Of a stretch of 64,000 bases of DNA, positions 25,016 to 37,153 are shown one piece after another. The position numbers were made by a program, and so were the translations under genes. The notes under the pieces are model-generated. The model had not been told where the DNA came from and did no database searches. It saw only the letters and a program-made list of their open reading frames with translations. The first letter of the stretch is position 1; every line of letters begins with the position of its first letter. Source of the DNA: Pyrenopolyporus hunteri (taxonomy: Eukaryota > Ascomycota > Sordariomycetes > Xylariales > Hypoxylaceae); NCBI GenBank assembly GCA_902806595.1, contig CADCXC010000038.1, positions 744,001 to 808,000 of the forward strand, in the 5' to 3' direction.

Positions 25016-28000
25016 ATAAAAAATCATTTTTTTTATTAATCGAAAAAAATTAAAAAATTCTTTATATAAACTTATTAAAAATTCTTACGAAAAAAAATTA
25101 ATCCATTCGTAATATATAAATATAAAAATTTAATATATATTAAAACGTTAATAATTTTTTTTTACTTACTTTTAAAATATATCGCCCTTCGTAAATATAT
25201 ACCTTATAATTAATTATTTATAATTTTCCAATTAAAATATTCGAAAAGATTAAATACATTTTATTAACGTTAATTTAAAAATATAATCGTAAAACGATAT
25301 AAAAATTATATTCTAATAAATAATTCGTTAATTACTTTAAAATTAATTATAAAATTGTTATAATTATACCTTTAATATAAAATCCGATTTTATATCGAAT
25401 ACTCGAATTTAAATATACCTTAAATTAAAAATATTAAATTATACTTAAATTTAAAATTACGAAAAACGAAGTTAAATTTTAATCGTAAATATTTATAACA
25501 TTTTTTTTCTAAACTTAATTTAAATATTTTTTTTCTTAAATTTTCGTTATTAATATAATATTAATAAAAAACTTATTCGATATTTAACTATATAACATTA
25601 AAATTTAATTTATATTTTAAAAAATTTATATAATTTTTTTCGATATTTAATTATTTAATATTTTTATATTTCGTTTTTACACTTATATATCCGTTATTAA
25701 TGTTATCTAAAATATCGTTTCGTATTACATTTATTTTTTTTTTTCTTTTTTTTTTTTTTATTAATTCGAACGGGGTAAAATTAAAAAAAAACGGCTTCGA
25801 TTCGTAATCGATATACCTACCGTTAATAAAATAAATAAAAAAAATAAATATAAATAAATTTTATAATATAATAAAGTTACGATAAATAGCGAATAAATTA
25901 ACGAAAATTATATTTAATAAATTTATATTTTTCGTGGATTATTTTATACGTATACGTTTTTTTTTTTTACGTCGATATACGATATTAATAACGGTAAAAT
26001 AATAAGGTAAACAATAATAAAAATAACGATTACGTTAACCGTTATTAAATAAAAAGTAAAGATTTTTATACGAAATAATAATTATTTAAATATACGCCTT
26101 CGATAAAATATAAATAAAATCTTTTAGATATTATAAATAAATTATTATAAAAATAATAAATAAATATTATTATTACATTTATTAAATTAATTAAAAAAAA
26201 AATAAGTTAAAAAATAAAATAAATATGAATTAAATTATATTTAAAAAGAAAAAAAATAAAAATACGTTTAAATATATTAAAAATAAATTAATATTTACTT
26301 TATAAAAACATTAATTATCGAAATTCTTACTTTTTAAATATTCGTATTAATATAATATACCCGTTATAAAATAAAATCGATGAAAAATTTCGTATTATTT
26401 AAAACGATTTAATTTAAATAAATTAATTTTATTATATATTATTTATATATATATAAATTTTAATTTTCGATATTTTTTTAAAATTTAACGCTAAAAATTC
26501 TTTATTATTTAAAATAATTTATAAAACACTTAAATATAATATTCGAAAATATAAATCGTTTATTATAATTAATTAAAACTTTAAAAAAAATTATAATAAA
26601 TTTATTATATATATTTTTATTAATTGATACTTTATAATTATTTAATATACTTTTATTTAATAAGATTTCGTTATAAATTTACGATAATTTATTTATTTCG
26701 AAAAAGTTGCATTATTATATAATATAACACATTAAAGTTAAAATTAATTAATCGTTAATAAATTAATATAAATTATTATTAATAAATAAATTTAATTAAA
26801 TATCGATTTAATTAACGTAATTTATTTAATTATAATCGATATATAAAATTAAAAATTATTTTACGAAACATAAATTTAATATAATATTATTAACTTATTA
26901 TAATACATTTATTTATATATACTCGAAAAATATAAAAATAATTTCCCGTTATAAAATTAATATTTTATTTTTTTATTATACGAAGAAATTTTACCTCGTT
27001 TATTGCTGTTAAAGATTTTTTTTTTAACGTTTTGTTTAACGTTTTAATTAACGTTTTTTTCGATAATTATTTAATAATATTTTTTTAAATTATAAACGTT
27101 TATTTATTTATTTATAATAATATAAATTTTCGATTATAATCGGGAAAATAATTAAAAGTTATAATTTTTAATAAATATTCGAAATAATTTATTAAAACGT
27201 TTTATTTTTAATCGATAATTTTCATTAATTAAAATATTATAAAACGAACTTTTTCATTAATAAATAACCGATAAAAATGTTTTATATATACTTTATCATT
27301 CTTCAAATATATAATAAATATATCGTATATAATTATAAGAAAATTACGTATAAAAGCGGTAAAATAATAAAAAATAATAATTATCCTTTTCAAATTTCGA
27401 GAGGAAAACGAAATCGATTAATCCGGTCGAATTATTCGATTTATAAATTAATATTTTAAAAAAAATAAATTAAAACATTAATATTAAATAAAAACTTCGT
27501 AAAAAACTACTTAACATAACTTAAAAATTAATCGAAACGATTTAAATAAATTTTAAAGTTATTTTCGTTAATTTATTATAATAAATATTTCGTATATTCT
27601 ATAAATACATTCGTCTTTTTTTATAATTAATAAATTTTATTAATAAAATATTAAAATTATAATATTAAAATTATCGAATTACAAATTAATTTAATTATAA
27701 TTAATCGTACGCGTTTAATCGTTTTTTTTTTTTAAACTTATTTAAAATTATTTCTTTTTTAAAACTTATATCGACAACATCGAATATAAAAAACTTCGAT
27801 AAAAAAAAATAATAAAAAATAAATAATAACGTAATTAAACGGTTATTATTTATAATTATAAATAAATAAATACGATTTAAAAATTAAAAATAATTAAATT
27901 TTAAAAAAATTAAAATAATAAATAAATTAAATATATATTTTATATATATAAAAAAAAAAAATTATAAAAAATCGGTTTTTAACTTATAAATTAATTAAAA

Positions 28001-30977
28001 ATAATTTTAATAAATTTAATTATTATATTACGAAATTTAATAAATTTAAAATTTTGTAAAAAATTAATTAATTAATAATATTTAAAAAATAAAATCTTTT
28101 AATATGATATTATTCGATAATTACGAAATAAATATAACGTCGAAATAAATTTACGATTTTTACAATATTATTTAAAAACATAAGATTTTTATAAAAATAA
28201 ATATAATATCGATATTATTTAAAATAAAATTTATTAACTTTTTTAAATTAAATTACTTTATAATTTAATCGTCGAATATTTAAAAATAAAACGACTTAAA
28301 ATTAAATTAATTTATCGAATTTTAAAACGTAAATTAAAAAAATAAAAAATAATTCGATACGAATTAATTTTTTATACTTTCGAATTTGTAAATTTTATAC
28401 GATATTTATTTTATTTTATGAAATTTCGAGATATCGAAATTTTAAATTAGTTATAATATTTATAAGGAATAAAATTAACGCGAGTTTTTTTTATTTAAAT
28501 TTAAATAAAAAATAATATAAAAAAACGAATAAATAATTCGAATAAACGATATAATATAACGATTTAATTAAAAAAATTCTTTAATAAATATACGTAAATT
28601 TTAAATATTTTTAAATATATAAAATAAAACTCGTTATAAAAGCGCGTTAAAAAAATCTTATAAATCCTTATATTATAAAAAATAACATAAAATATATATC
28701 GTTTATATTATCCCTAAATTATACGATAATACGTCGAATTTAAACTATAAAACGTAATAAAAAAAAAAACGTAATTTAAAATTTCGAAACTTAATTATAT
28801 ATAATATATAAACGGTTATTATAAATTACACTTTATTAAATTCGAAATTTACGTAACTATCGATATATACTTTCGAAAAATTTTATAATATAACGTTAAT
28901 AAATTAAATTACTTTTTTATAAACATATTATATTAATTCCTTTAAATAGTTATTAAATTAAAATTTTAACTATAATTTACTAAAACGAATTATAAAGTAA
29001 AAATATTTTTTTTAACTTAAATATAACACTAATTTATAATATATACGAAACTATTAATTATTATCGTAAATTTTAACGATATAAAAATTCAACAAATATA
29101 AAAAAATCGTTTTTTAAATTCGTATAAATACAATATTAATAAAATTAATAATAAAATCGAATAATAATAATTATAATTATTTTTAATTATTATTATACGT
29201 TAAATTATAAATATTTACTATCGAAAAATTATTAAATGTTAATTAATAATATTAAAGTTTTTTTTAAAAGTTAAAAAATTTAAATAATTTTAATAAAAAT
29301 AAAGTTTTCGATTAAATAATAATATATTTCTTTTATAAAAATATAATACGGTAAAAAATCGTCGATTTCGTTATAAAATAAAACTAACATCGAATTAAAT
29401 TTTAACTATAATATAAAAATATTATAACTAATTATATTAATTCGATATAATTAAATATATTTAATCTTTCGAATCTTATAATAAAAAACTATAAATAAAA
29501 TTTAATATATAATTTTAAATTATAACGATTAACTTATACATTAAAAAAACCGTTAATTTATTATAATTTCGATAATTTTTTTACATTAAAAATATAAATT
29601 ATTTATAATAAATAATTAACGAAACACTCGTTAAAAATGTAAAATCTTACGCAATTATACGAAAAAAAATATATTTTACTTAAAAATTATTTAAAAAATT
29701 ATTAAAATATAGGTAAAAAATCGAAATTAACATTTAATAAAATATTTCGTAATGATATAAAATAATATTATAATCGTATATAAAAAGTTAAAAAAAAAAT
29801 AAAAATTATTAAATAAAATGTCGCGTTTTAAAAAAATTTATATATAAATTAATTCGATATAAATATTTATATTATTTAACGTTTTTTTATTTTTTTAATT
29901 AAATATTTACCGTTAAATTTAAATTTAAATAATGTTTTTTTATATTTATTATAAATATTTTTTTATTATTTATAATATTTAAAATTCGATAATTTTAAAT
30001 ATAAATTATATAATTTTTATAATAAAATAATTTATAATTATTAACCTAAAAAATTATTTTTTTATTAAAAAAATATTAAAATATAATAATCGAAAACATT
30101 ATATTTAAAATAATATATATAATTTATAATTATATAATTTCGTATTAAAAAATTTATCGTAACGATAATAATAATAAATATATTTTTATTAAATGCTTTA
30201 TCGTTTTACGTAATAAAAATTTAAAATATACATTTTAAAAATATATATAAATAACGATTAATATAAAATTAATTATTTTATAACTTTTATAAATAAAATA
30301 AATTAATTAATATACTTTTTATAACTTTTTTATTGTGTAATCGTATAATATTTTTTTTCGATTTATTTATCGACGACTTTTTATTATTTAATATAATTAT
30401 AAATTTATAATATTACATTATAATAATAAATTATTATTATAACATTTAAATAAATATATAACTTTAATTTTAAACCGTTAAATATTATATAAAAATAAAT
30501 ATAATAAATAAATTTATAATTATTTTTTTATAAAATTATTTTTTTAAAAAAATATTAAAATATAATAATCGAAAATATTATATTTAAAATAATATATATA
30601 ATTATAAACTTATAATATTATATATAATAATAAATTATTATTATTATAATAATATAATTTCGTATTAATATATCTATCGTAACGATAATAATAATAAATA
30701 TACTTTTATTATATATTTTATTACTTTATATAATAAATAATTAAAATATAAATTTTAAATAAAAATATATTTATAATTAATACGAAATTAATTTAATTAT
30801 ATTTTTTATATCTATAAAATTTAATTAATTTATTTTTTTCGTTATTTTTTATTATACGATTATATAATATTTATTTAATTATTAATTAATAATTTTTTAT
30901 TAATTTAATAATTATAATAATAAATAAATTTAAAAATTAATTTAAATATTATATTATTTTCTTAATTAAAAAACTTT

Positions 30978-31163
30978 AATACGACGCGTAATATTAAAAA
31001 TTAAAAATTAAATTTTATTAATATTATAAAAAAAAAAAAAAAAAAAATTAAATTACGATTTAAAAAATCGCGGTTTTATATTTAAGCTTCGACGATATAT
31101 TTAGTTAAAGTTTCGATGTCGGTTATTTAATAAGGTTAAGTTTATTATATCGAATCGTAATAA
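30978..31163 (+). repeat. Copy C of the poly(A)/(T)-tract repeat
   Basis: Reads TAATACGACGCGTAATATT, an AT-rich spacer, an A tract of about 20, then an arm that ends ATATCGAATCGTAATAA. It is inverted relative to copy B at 15216-15391 and matches the right half of the palindromic copy A. It has more G in the arm than the other copies, so it may be somewhat less mutated. Confidence 0.65.
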
Positions 31164-32044
31164 ATTTTTAATATGAATTTTATAAATATCGATTATTTTA
31201 TATATTAAACGTTAATATATAAATTATTAAAAAATATAGTAAATAAATATTAATTATATATATTAAATAATTTATTTTATTAAATATATAAAAAAAATAT
31301 ATTAAATTTAATAATTAAAAGATTATTTTTAAATATAATTTATAATAATTTATTAAACGAATAAAAAGTTATCGATATATAATCGTAAAAATATTATATA
31401 ATTATACGATAAAAAAATTACGAAAAAATATATTAATTAATTTATATTTATATAAAAATTTTAAAATAATTAACTTCGTATTAATCGATATTTATATATA
31501 TTTTAAAAATATATACTTTAAATTTTTATTACGTAAAACGATAAAACATTTAATAAAAATATATTTATTATTATTATCGTTACGGTAAATTTTTAATACG
31601 AAATTATATAATTATATAATTTTAATAATAATATATATATAATTAAAACCTTTTATTATAATAATAAATTATTATTATATGTATAATATTATAAGTTTAT
31701 AACTATATATATTATTTTAAATATAATATTTTCGATTATTATATTTTAATATTTTTTTAAAAAAATAATTACGTGAGAAAATAATTATAAATTTATTTAT
31801 TATACTTTTTTTTATTATATTTAATAAATTAAATTATTTAATAAATATATAATTAATATTTATTTACCGTATTTTTTAATAAAATATTTTAATTATATAT
31901 AAATATTATTTATTATTATATTTATTTAAAAATAAATTTTTAATTATTAAATTTAATATAAATTCGTAACGTTTTTTTATTTAATTATTTATTATATTTT
32001 TTAAATATATTAATTAAATAATTATTTTATATATTATAATTAAT

Positions 32045-32460
32045 AATATTAAATTTTAACATAATGCGTAATATTAAAAATTGAAATACGATTTTATTAA
32101 TATTATAAAAAAAAAAAAAAAAAAAATTAAAACGCCGTTAAAAAACCCGCGATTTTATATATATATTTCGACGATAAAATCGATAATTTAATAAAATTAA
32201 ACTATCGCATCGAATAATAATAAATTTATTAATTATAACTTTTATTATAATAAATAATAATTATTATATATCGTAAACTTATAATTATTATTATAATTTA
32301 ATATAATAACTTAACCTTATTAAATAATTATAACCTTAATATCGATAAATTTATATAAAAATACGACTTAAAAAATCGTATTTTAATTTTTTTTTTTTTA
32401 TTATTTATAACATTAATATAATTTAATTTTAATTAATAAAATTATTTCGTATCGATTATA
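32045..32460. repeat. Copies D and E of the poly(A)/(T)-tract repeat, facing each other
   Basis: At ~32045-32225 the order is core, A tract, arm. At ~32300-32460 it is arm, T tract, core, in the opposite direction. The pair lies immediately inside the right terminal inverted repeat. Divergence is higher than for copies A-C and boundaries are approximate. Confidence 0.5.
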
Positions 32461-32496
32461 AAAAAATAAATAATATCTTATAATTTCTAAAATATT

Positions 32497-32589
32497 ACGT
32501 AACTATAGTTAAAAAGTGGATTTGACATCTGGAAATTCTTTGAATTGGCGGTTTGGCGGAAAAATTGTTTATGGTCCGGCGTGCTATAG
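32497..32589 (-). repeat. Right terminal inverted repeat of the AT-rich element
   Basis: Reverse complement begins CTATAGCACGCCGGACC and ends ATAGTTACGT, matching 11131-11224. Several differences are G-to-A relative to the left copy (for example ACTATAG against GCTGTAG), which suggests light RIP-type mutation of this end. Confidence 0.88.
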
Positions 32590-33460
32590 GTACTGATCCG
32601 CGGCTAGAATCTTCGCTGAGCCATGTATATACGTCCAGACGCAGTAAGTTATTCTTGAATCTAAATCGGGAGCTATAATTAGCAGAAGCATCAGAGTACG
32701 CAATTCTCCCGCGTTCGACGTTCTTATTCTCTACCACGTACCTTAACAAGGTCAGATAACTAACAGCCTCCACGAACAACAACTATACCGCGTGAATTAT
32801 ACTCGGAGCGTAAGAATGTAGTATAGGCAGAGATCACGATACTACCAACTCCGCATAGGTACCTACTCAGAGCTTCAAAGCCTACATAGACATAGTAATA
32901 CGACGTCCGGGGAAACCCTGCCCTCAACATGCCTCACTCGCATTTAGCCTGGTTATGGTGGACCATCGAAAGACAATAGCTTAGCACGACTCCTCATGTT
33001 ACACACCACCGACCATCAAACACATAGACAGTTTCTGCATAACGGATATGATTCAAACTCATGCCATGTCTAACTCGATGAAGACACCAGGTCTCACTCC
33101 TTTCATGGCCATTATAGCCCATATGCCGGGTTCCTGTCTTTGGATGCTGCGACACAGGCCTTGCTACAGAGCCTCTAGGCCTAGGTTTATTATGTCAATG
33201 ACTATAGCCCCTGAGTATTCAGCCAGATAGCCCGAACGGCCGGCCATCGTCGCATAGTATTAGTATAGGTAGCTTTGCTCTACAAACCTTGACGTCGGAT
33301 ACACCTGACACTTAGGCATCGAAGACCTTGGATATGAAAGAATGTAAAATCCAAATCGCTCTCTAAAGACTTTCTATCTACATACCTAGGCTGTGACGTA
33401 GAAGACCCCGTCATAAATACGCCCGCTAGTTAACAGTGATACTCAAGAACCCTTATCCGC
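32590..33460. other. Flank between the AT-rich element and the NRPS-like gene
   Basis: Ordinary base composition with no supported gene. It presumably contains the 3' UTR of the minus-strand NRPS-like gene in its last part. Base composition returns to normal just inside the right inverted repeat. Confidence 0.6.
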
Positions 33461-36400
33461 CTAGAAATTCCACTGCTTGCACCAGTTAACCATAAGTTCC
33501 GGCGTGACCGCCTCCAGGTTCCTCGCCGTGCTACTATACGACTGCGTCCTCTGCATATCGAACGTGACACGCTCGCCCTTCTTACCCGCGGCGAAGAAGA
33601 GCCCCTCGTACGAGTCTATGAGCTTGATGCCGGGGTTCTTGGCGACGTCCGCCTCGGGGGTGGTATGCTGGCTCGCCTTGAGGGCCTCGAGCCACTCGCC
33701 CGAGCCCACGATGCGCTTGATGCGGTCGCCGTAGAACTGCTTGACGACGGGCGCCATGGCCTGCCACGTCGTCGTCTGCGGGTTGACCGAGTGGAAGTAC
33801 CCCGAGATCTTGTCGACGGGGATGCGCTCCTCAACCCCCGCCACGTCCAGCACCAGGTGCGCGACGTCCTCGATCGCCATCCAGTCGACTACGTTGAAGG
33901 CCCCCATGTCCCCCGGCAGCACGCCCAGGTACACGGACGAGGCGATCAGCGACGGCAGCCACTCCTGCTTGTTCCACAGGCCCTTCTCGTAGCGCGAGCC
34001 CGCGATCTGGCCCACGCGCACGCTGGCCGCGGGGATACCCGAGACCCTGGCGGCCTCGTCGAGGATCAGGCTGCTGACCATCTTGGAGCGGCCGTAGCTG
34101 CCGCTGGGCGCGGCGAAGTCGGTGACGGGGGCCTCGGGCACGCGGCCGCTCCAGTTCTGCACGCTGCCGATGCTGGAGACGAAGATGATGGCCACGCGCT
34201 TGGCCGCCCTGGCGCTGAAGTCCGCGAAGTTCCGCACCCCGCGGATGTGCGGCTCGAACGTCGGCAGCGGGATGTTGAAGTTCACCGGCCACCCGTTGTG
34301 GACGATGCGGTCGGCCGCGCCCAGCAGCTCCTCGTACTTCGGGGCGCCTAGGCCCAGGTCGGGCAGCGAGAGGTCCGCCTGCAGGAACTCGCACTTGCTG
34401 AAGTCGGCGTTGAGGCCCCGCGCCTCGAAGACCTCGGCTTCGCGCGCGCGGGCGTCCCGCGAACGGTTAAGGCAGATGATTCTCTTGACGTTGCTGTCGG
34501 AGATCAGGAAGTGCAGGAGGTACGAGCCCAGGCCTCCCGTGGTGCCCGTGACCACGACGGTTTGGCCGTCGTCTAGCGGGGGAGGCTTGCTGGTGTTCGC
34601 CGGCGGCAAGTCCTTGGTGTACTTTTCGAGCAACTCCTTCATCGTCTTCGCCGCCTGCTCGGCCTCGTCTTCCGTCTGCGCCCCGCCGGACCCGATCAGT
34701 TTGTATACGTACGCGGCGAGGCTGTTGAAGCTGGGGTTTGCGTATATGACACGGGGCGCCAAGGCGGACGGGTCGACTTCGATCCCCGCTGCCTTGAGGC
34801 CGGCGGTTAGTAGTCGGCTGGCGTTGATTACCTGCAGCGAGTCGACGCCGGCGCTGAAGAAATCTGCGTCGGGACTGAGCGGGGGCGTTTCCAGTCGAGT
34901 CGTAAATAGCTTCTGGATGGACTCCACGAGGCTGCTCTCGGAGCTGATATCCAGCTCAGGCGCGTTGGCTTTCTGGTCGTTCTCTGCCTTAGAGTACAGC
35001 TCCTCTATCTCGTCCCGATATAGCTTGACGGTGAGGCCTCGCTGGATGGTCCCTTTGCCTGCTCGCAAGAACGGCTTCTCCGGCTTCGAGATCATGATAA
35101 AGTCCCTCTCTATCCGGCCGTGGGCCACCGACTCCTTGTTGGCTTGGACCACCAGAGGCCACACTCTCTCGATCAACTCTTCCGCTTCTTGGTCGTTCTG
35201 GGGATGACGGTGGGGCTCGAGGATGAGAGCGGGCTGGAAATAGTCCTGGCCCACCACTAGCGCCCCTTTAAGGTCGGGATGGCCGGAGACGACGTCTTCG
35301 ATAGTGACCGGGTTGAGCTTCTCGCCGTTCGAGAAGACTATGACGGTATCGGCGCGCCCGGCGTACTTCCAATGGTCCTTAAGATGCGGGTGCGGCCGGA
35401 ACAGGTCGTTCGTGTCGTACTCGTCTATGTCCGGGAAGGTGTAGAAGATCCCTTGTAGCCCTGGGTGGCGGTCCTTACGCTTGATGAAGAGGTGGTAGAC
35501 GTCCTTGTCGTGAGCGCTTTGGCGGAATTCACATCCGCCGAGTTCAGCATCAAAAATGAAGTATTGCCAGAGCTCCGGGTTCGGCTGGAAATAGAGAGGG
35601 TAGGGCAGCCTAGGGTTTTCTTAGGTCAGTTCCGTTCTATCGTCCCATGCGGATGTGCAGGCTTGTGCAGACCGTAGGCTTTCGTTAGACATGACTTACT
35701 CGGTAGCAGAGATGACGTTCACCAAGGTTACCCCGTGTTTAACGAGCTCAAATCCTGCCCGGTCCGATAAATTGCCTGCGCGAAGCGTTAGATATGCGGA
35801 CATATGCATGATTAACGGCAGTCTCGCGTCCGCGAGCGCTTAGAATTCTATCAACTCACCGCCGCCGAACATGACAAGATCCATTTTCTTCAACAAATCG
35901 ACGTAAGCAGGCACGCGGCTCATCTCTTCGAGGACCGAAGGCGGCAGCAAGAGAGAAGCGCCCCCGGAGTACTTGATATAGTCGGCTGCCACGTCTGCCG
36001 TCAAGGGCTTCGAAGCGATCGGGAATACGCTGGGCTTCTTGTAGAAGAGGCCGAAGGCCACGGTAACGTATATTCCCGCCGCATGGAAGAACGGCACTGG
36101 TTGAAAGAGTTCAGAACCAACTACATACCTAGGTGCCTTGGGCGTAGGGTAGGGCGCTTCCACTTACTGGGGAATATGTATCTCTTTGACCTGCGGTCGA
36201 TTTCCACGGTCCACATCTTATTCCCGTTCTTCGGGGGGATGGTGTTGAAAAGGTCGACAGATGCAAGCCACCCTTGCTTGCATACGATCGGCTTCGGGAA
36301 ACCGGTGCTCCCGCTCGTGTGAAGGATGCAGTAAGGGTCCCATTGTCCCTGCTCGAACGCCCTGTCATAATCGATCTGAGACGGTCCCTCCCGGTAGTAC

Positions 36401-36929
36401 CATTCTTTCTCGGGGCGGACGAGGATGCTCCTCATGTCATGTGCCTCTTTCCAGGAGTTGACCAGTTCCTGGAACTCGATGCTATGGGCGATGAAACGGC
36501 AATCCGTGCCCTGAAAAAGCCTTATCTGGGCCTCGAACGCGTTTCGAGGCGAAATGTACAGAGCCTACGAATGTTAACATCGTCCAAACAGGGGCATCGC
36601 TCCGCGGGGAGGGTCCCGACCTTATAGCCAGCTTTGATGGCGCCGAAAAGGAACGCGACGTATCGAGAGTCGTTCGTTCCAATGTACGCTATGGTAGGGA
36701 AGCTATCCGGAGCCGGCGGGCCAGCGACGTCGAGGATCGTGTCTGCGGCGAAGTTGATCGCCTTGCCAAGTTGTTCGTAAGTGATCTTTTCCCACCCATC
36801 CCGAGGCTCTGAACCTCGAGGTATGGAAGCCCACTCGAGGTCCGGTTCATGCGCCACTAACTCCTTAACAATTTGAAGCGGGAGCCGCTGTCCATATTTG
36901 ACGCCGTCCGTGTTGTCTGCTCCAGCCAT
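33461..36929 (-). CDS. Monomodular NRPS-like carboxylic acid reductase (A-T-R)
   Basis: Five exons on the minus strand: 36621-36929, 36168-36564, 35860-36120, 35700-35775 and 33461-35609. Introns are 56, 47, 84 and 90 nt. The coding length is 3192 nt, giving 1063 residues. An in-frame ATG at 36956 would add nine residues; I chose 36929 because VKYGQRL then sits near the N terminus, as in relatives. Adenylation domain: LHTSGSTGFPKP (~184-195), FFHAAG (~247), SATE (~345-348), YAGRAD (~430-435). Carrier domain: FFSAGVDSLQ with phosphopantetheine Ser ~605. Reductase: NAD(P)-binding VTGTTGGLG (~701-709), SSIGSV (~826) and catalytic YGRSK (Y~853, K~857). There is no condensation domain. Known A-T-R enzymes activate a carboxylic acid, load it on the carrier and release it reductively as aldehyde or alcohol. 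The substrate is unknown. No PKS, tailoring enzyme, transporter or regulator is visible beside it. Confidence 0.93.
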
Positions 36930-37092
36930 GTTGGCTTCGATGATAGTCAGATGCACTTAACCTTACGCCCTCAAAGTTGTCGAAGTAGGCGAGCTCGCTA
37001 GTTGGATGTTGGCTTCTGACGGCTTCCCTCTCTAGCTCGGTTGAAGCTCTGTTGGGATAGGATAGCTTCCCAGCTACGGGGTTCTTTGTGCC

Positions 37093-37100
37093 TTTATATA
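37093..37100 (-). promoter_or_regulatory. TATA box candidate of the NRPS-like gene
   Basis: On the minus strand this reads TATATAAA, 164-171 bp upstream of the chosen ATG at 36929, a plausible distance for a fungal core promoter. Confidence 0.55.
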
Positions 37101-37137
37101 CCTATTTCGATCTATTGTTAACTGACGGCGCGGGAAT

Positions 37138-37153
37138 CCCGGGCCGGCCCGGG
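37138..37153. promoter_or_regulatory. Perfect 16-bp GC palindrome, candidate Zn(II)2Cys6 activator site
   Basis: CCCGGGCCGGCCCGGG is its own reverse complement and lies about 209 bp upstream of the NRPS-like start and ~40 bp beyond the TATA candidate. It is flanked on both sides by CGGGAAT-like direct repeats. Fungal binuclear zinc-cluster regulators bind paired CGG/CCG triplets, so a regulator site is a reasonable inference. No binding evidence exists here. Confidence 0.45.

Larger units (their letters stand above)
11131..32589. mobile_element. Giant AT-saturated (RIP-like) element bounded by terminal inverted repeats
   Basis: A 21.46-kb block whose two ends carry the same ~93-bp sequence in inverted orientation (11131-11224 and 32497-32589). 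Between the repeats the DNA changes abruptly to an A/T-dominated tract with essentially no usable coding frame. Remaining cytosines sit overwhelmingly in CpG, as expected if CpA, CpT and CpC were converted to T on both strands. TATA stands immediately outside the shared GCACGCCGGACC core at each end, consistent with a TA or TATA target duplication. From established knowledge, this mutation pattern is how many ascomycetes inactivate repeats. That the whole block is a single transposon is an inference; it may be a composite of nested elements inside one TIR pair. No transposase or recombinase can be read. Confidence 0.72.

Noticed and set aside
27277..27459. 60-codon frame inside the AT-rich block
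   Set aside because: Composition is dominated by Ile/Tyr/Lys/Asn as expected from A/T saturation. At most it is a fossil fragment.
11131..32589. Centromere or telomere interpretation of the AT-rich block
   Set aside because: The block is only 21 kb, has matching terminal inverted repeats and sits between ordinary genes; no TTAGGG array is present. A regional fungal centromere would usually be much longer.
11131..32589. Starship-type cargo element
   Set aside because: Size would fit, but no tyrosine recombinase (DUF3435) frame can be read at either end, and ~93-bp TIRs are not the hallmark of Starships. It cannot be fully excluded because any gene is destroyed.
33665..35207. Long plus-strand frames (228 and 361 codons) opposite the NRPS-like gene
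   Set aside because: They are antisense shadows of a GC-rich coding exon; the minus strand encodes clear carrier and reductase domains.
36930..36956. Alternative NRPS-like start at ATG 36956
   Set aside because: It adds only nine residues (MHLTIIEAN) before the family-like N terminus. The downstream ATG at 36929 is sufficient, but the upstream start remains possible.
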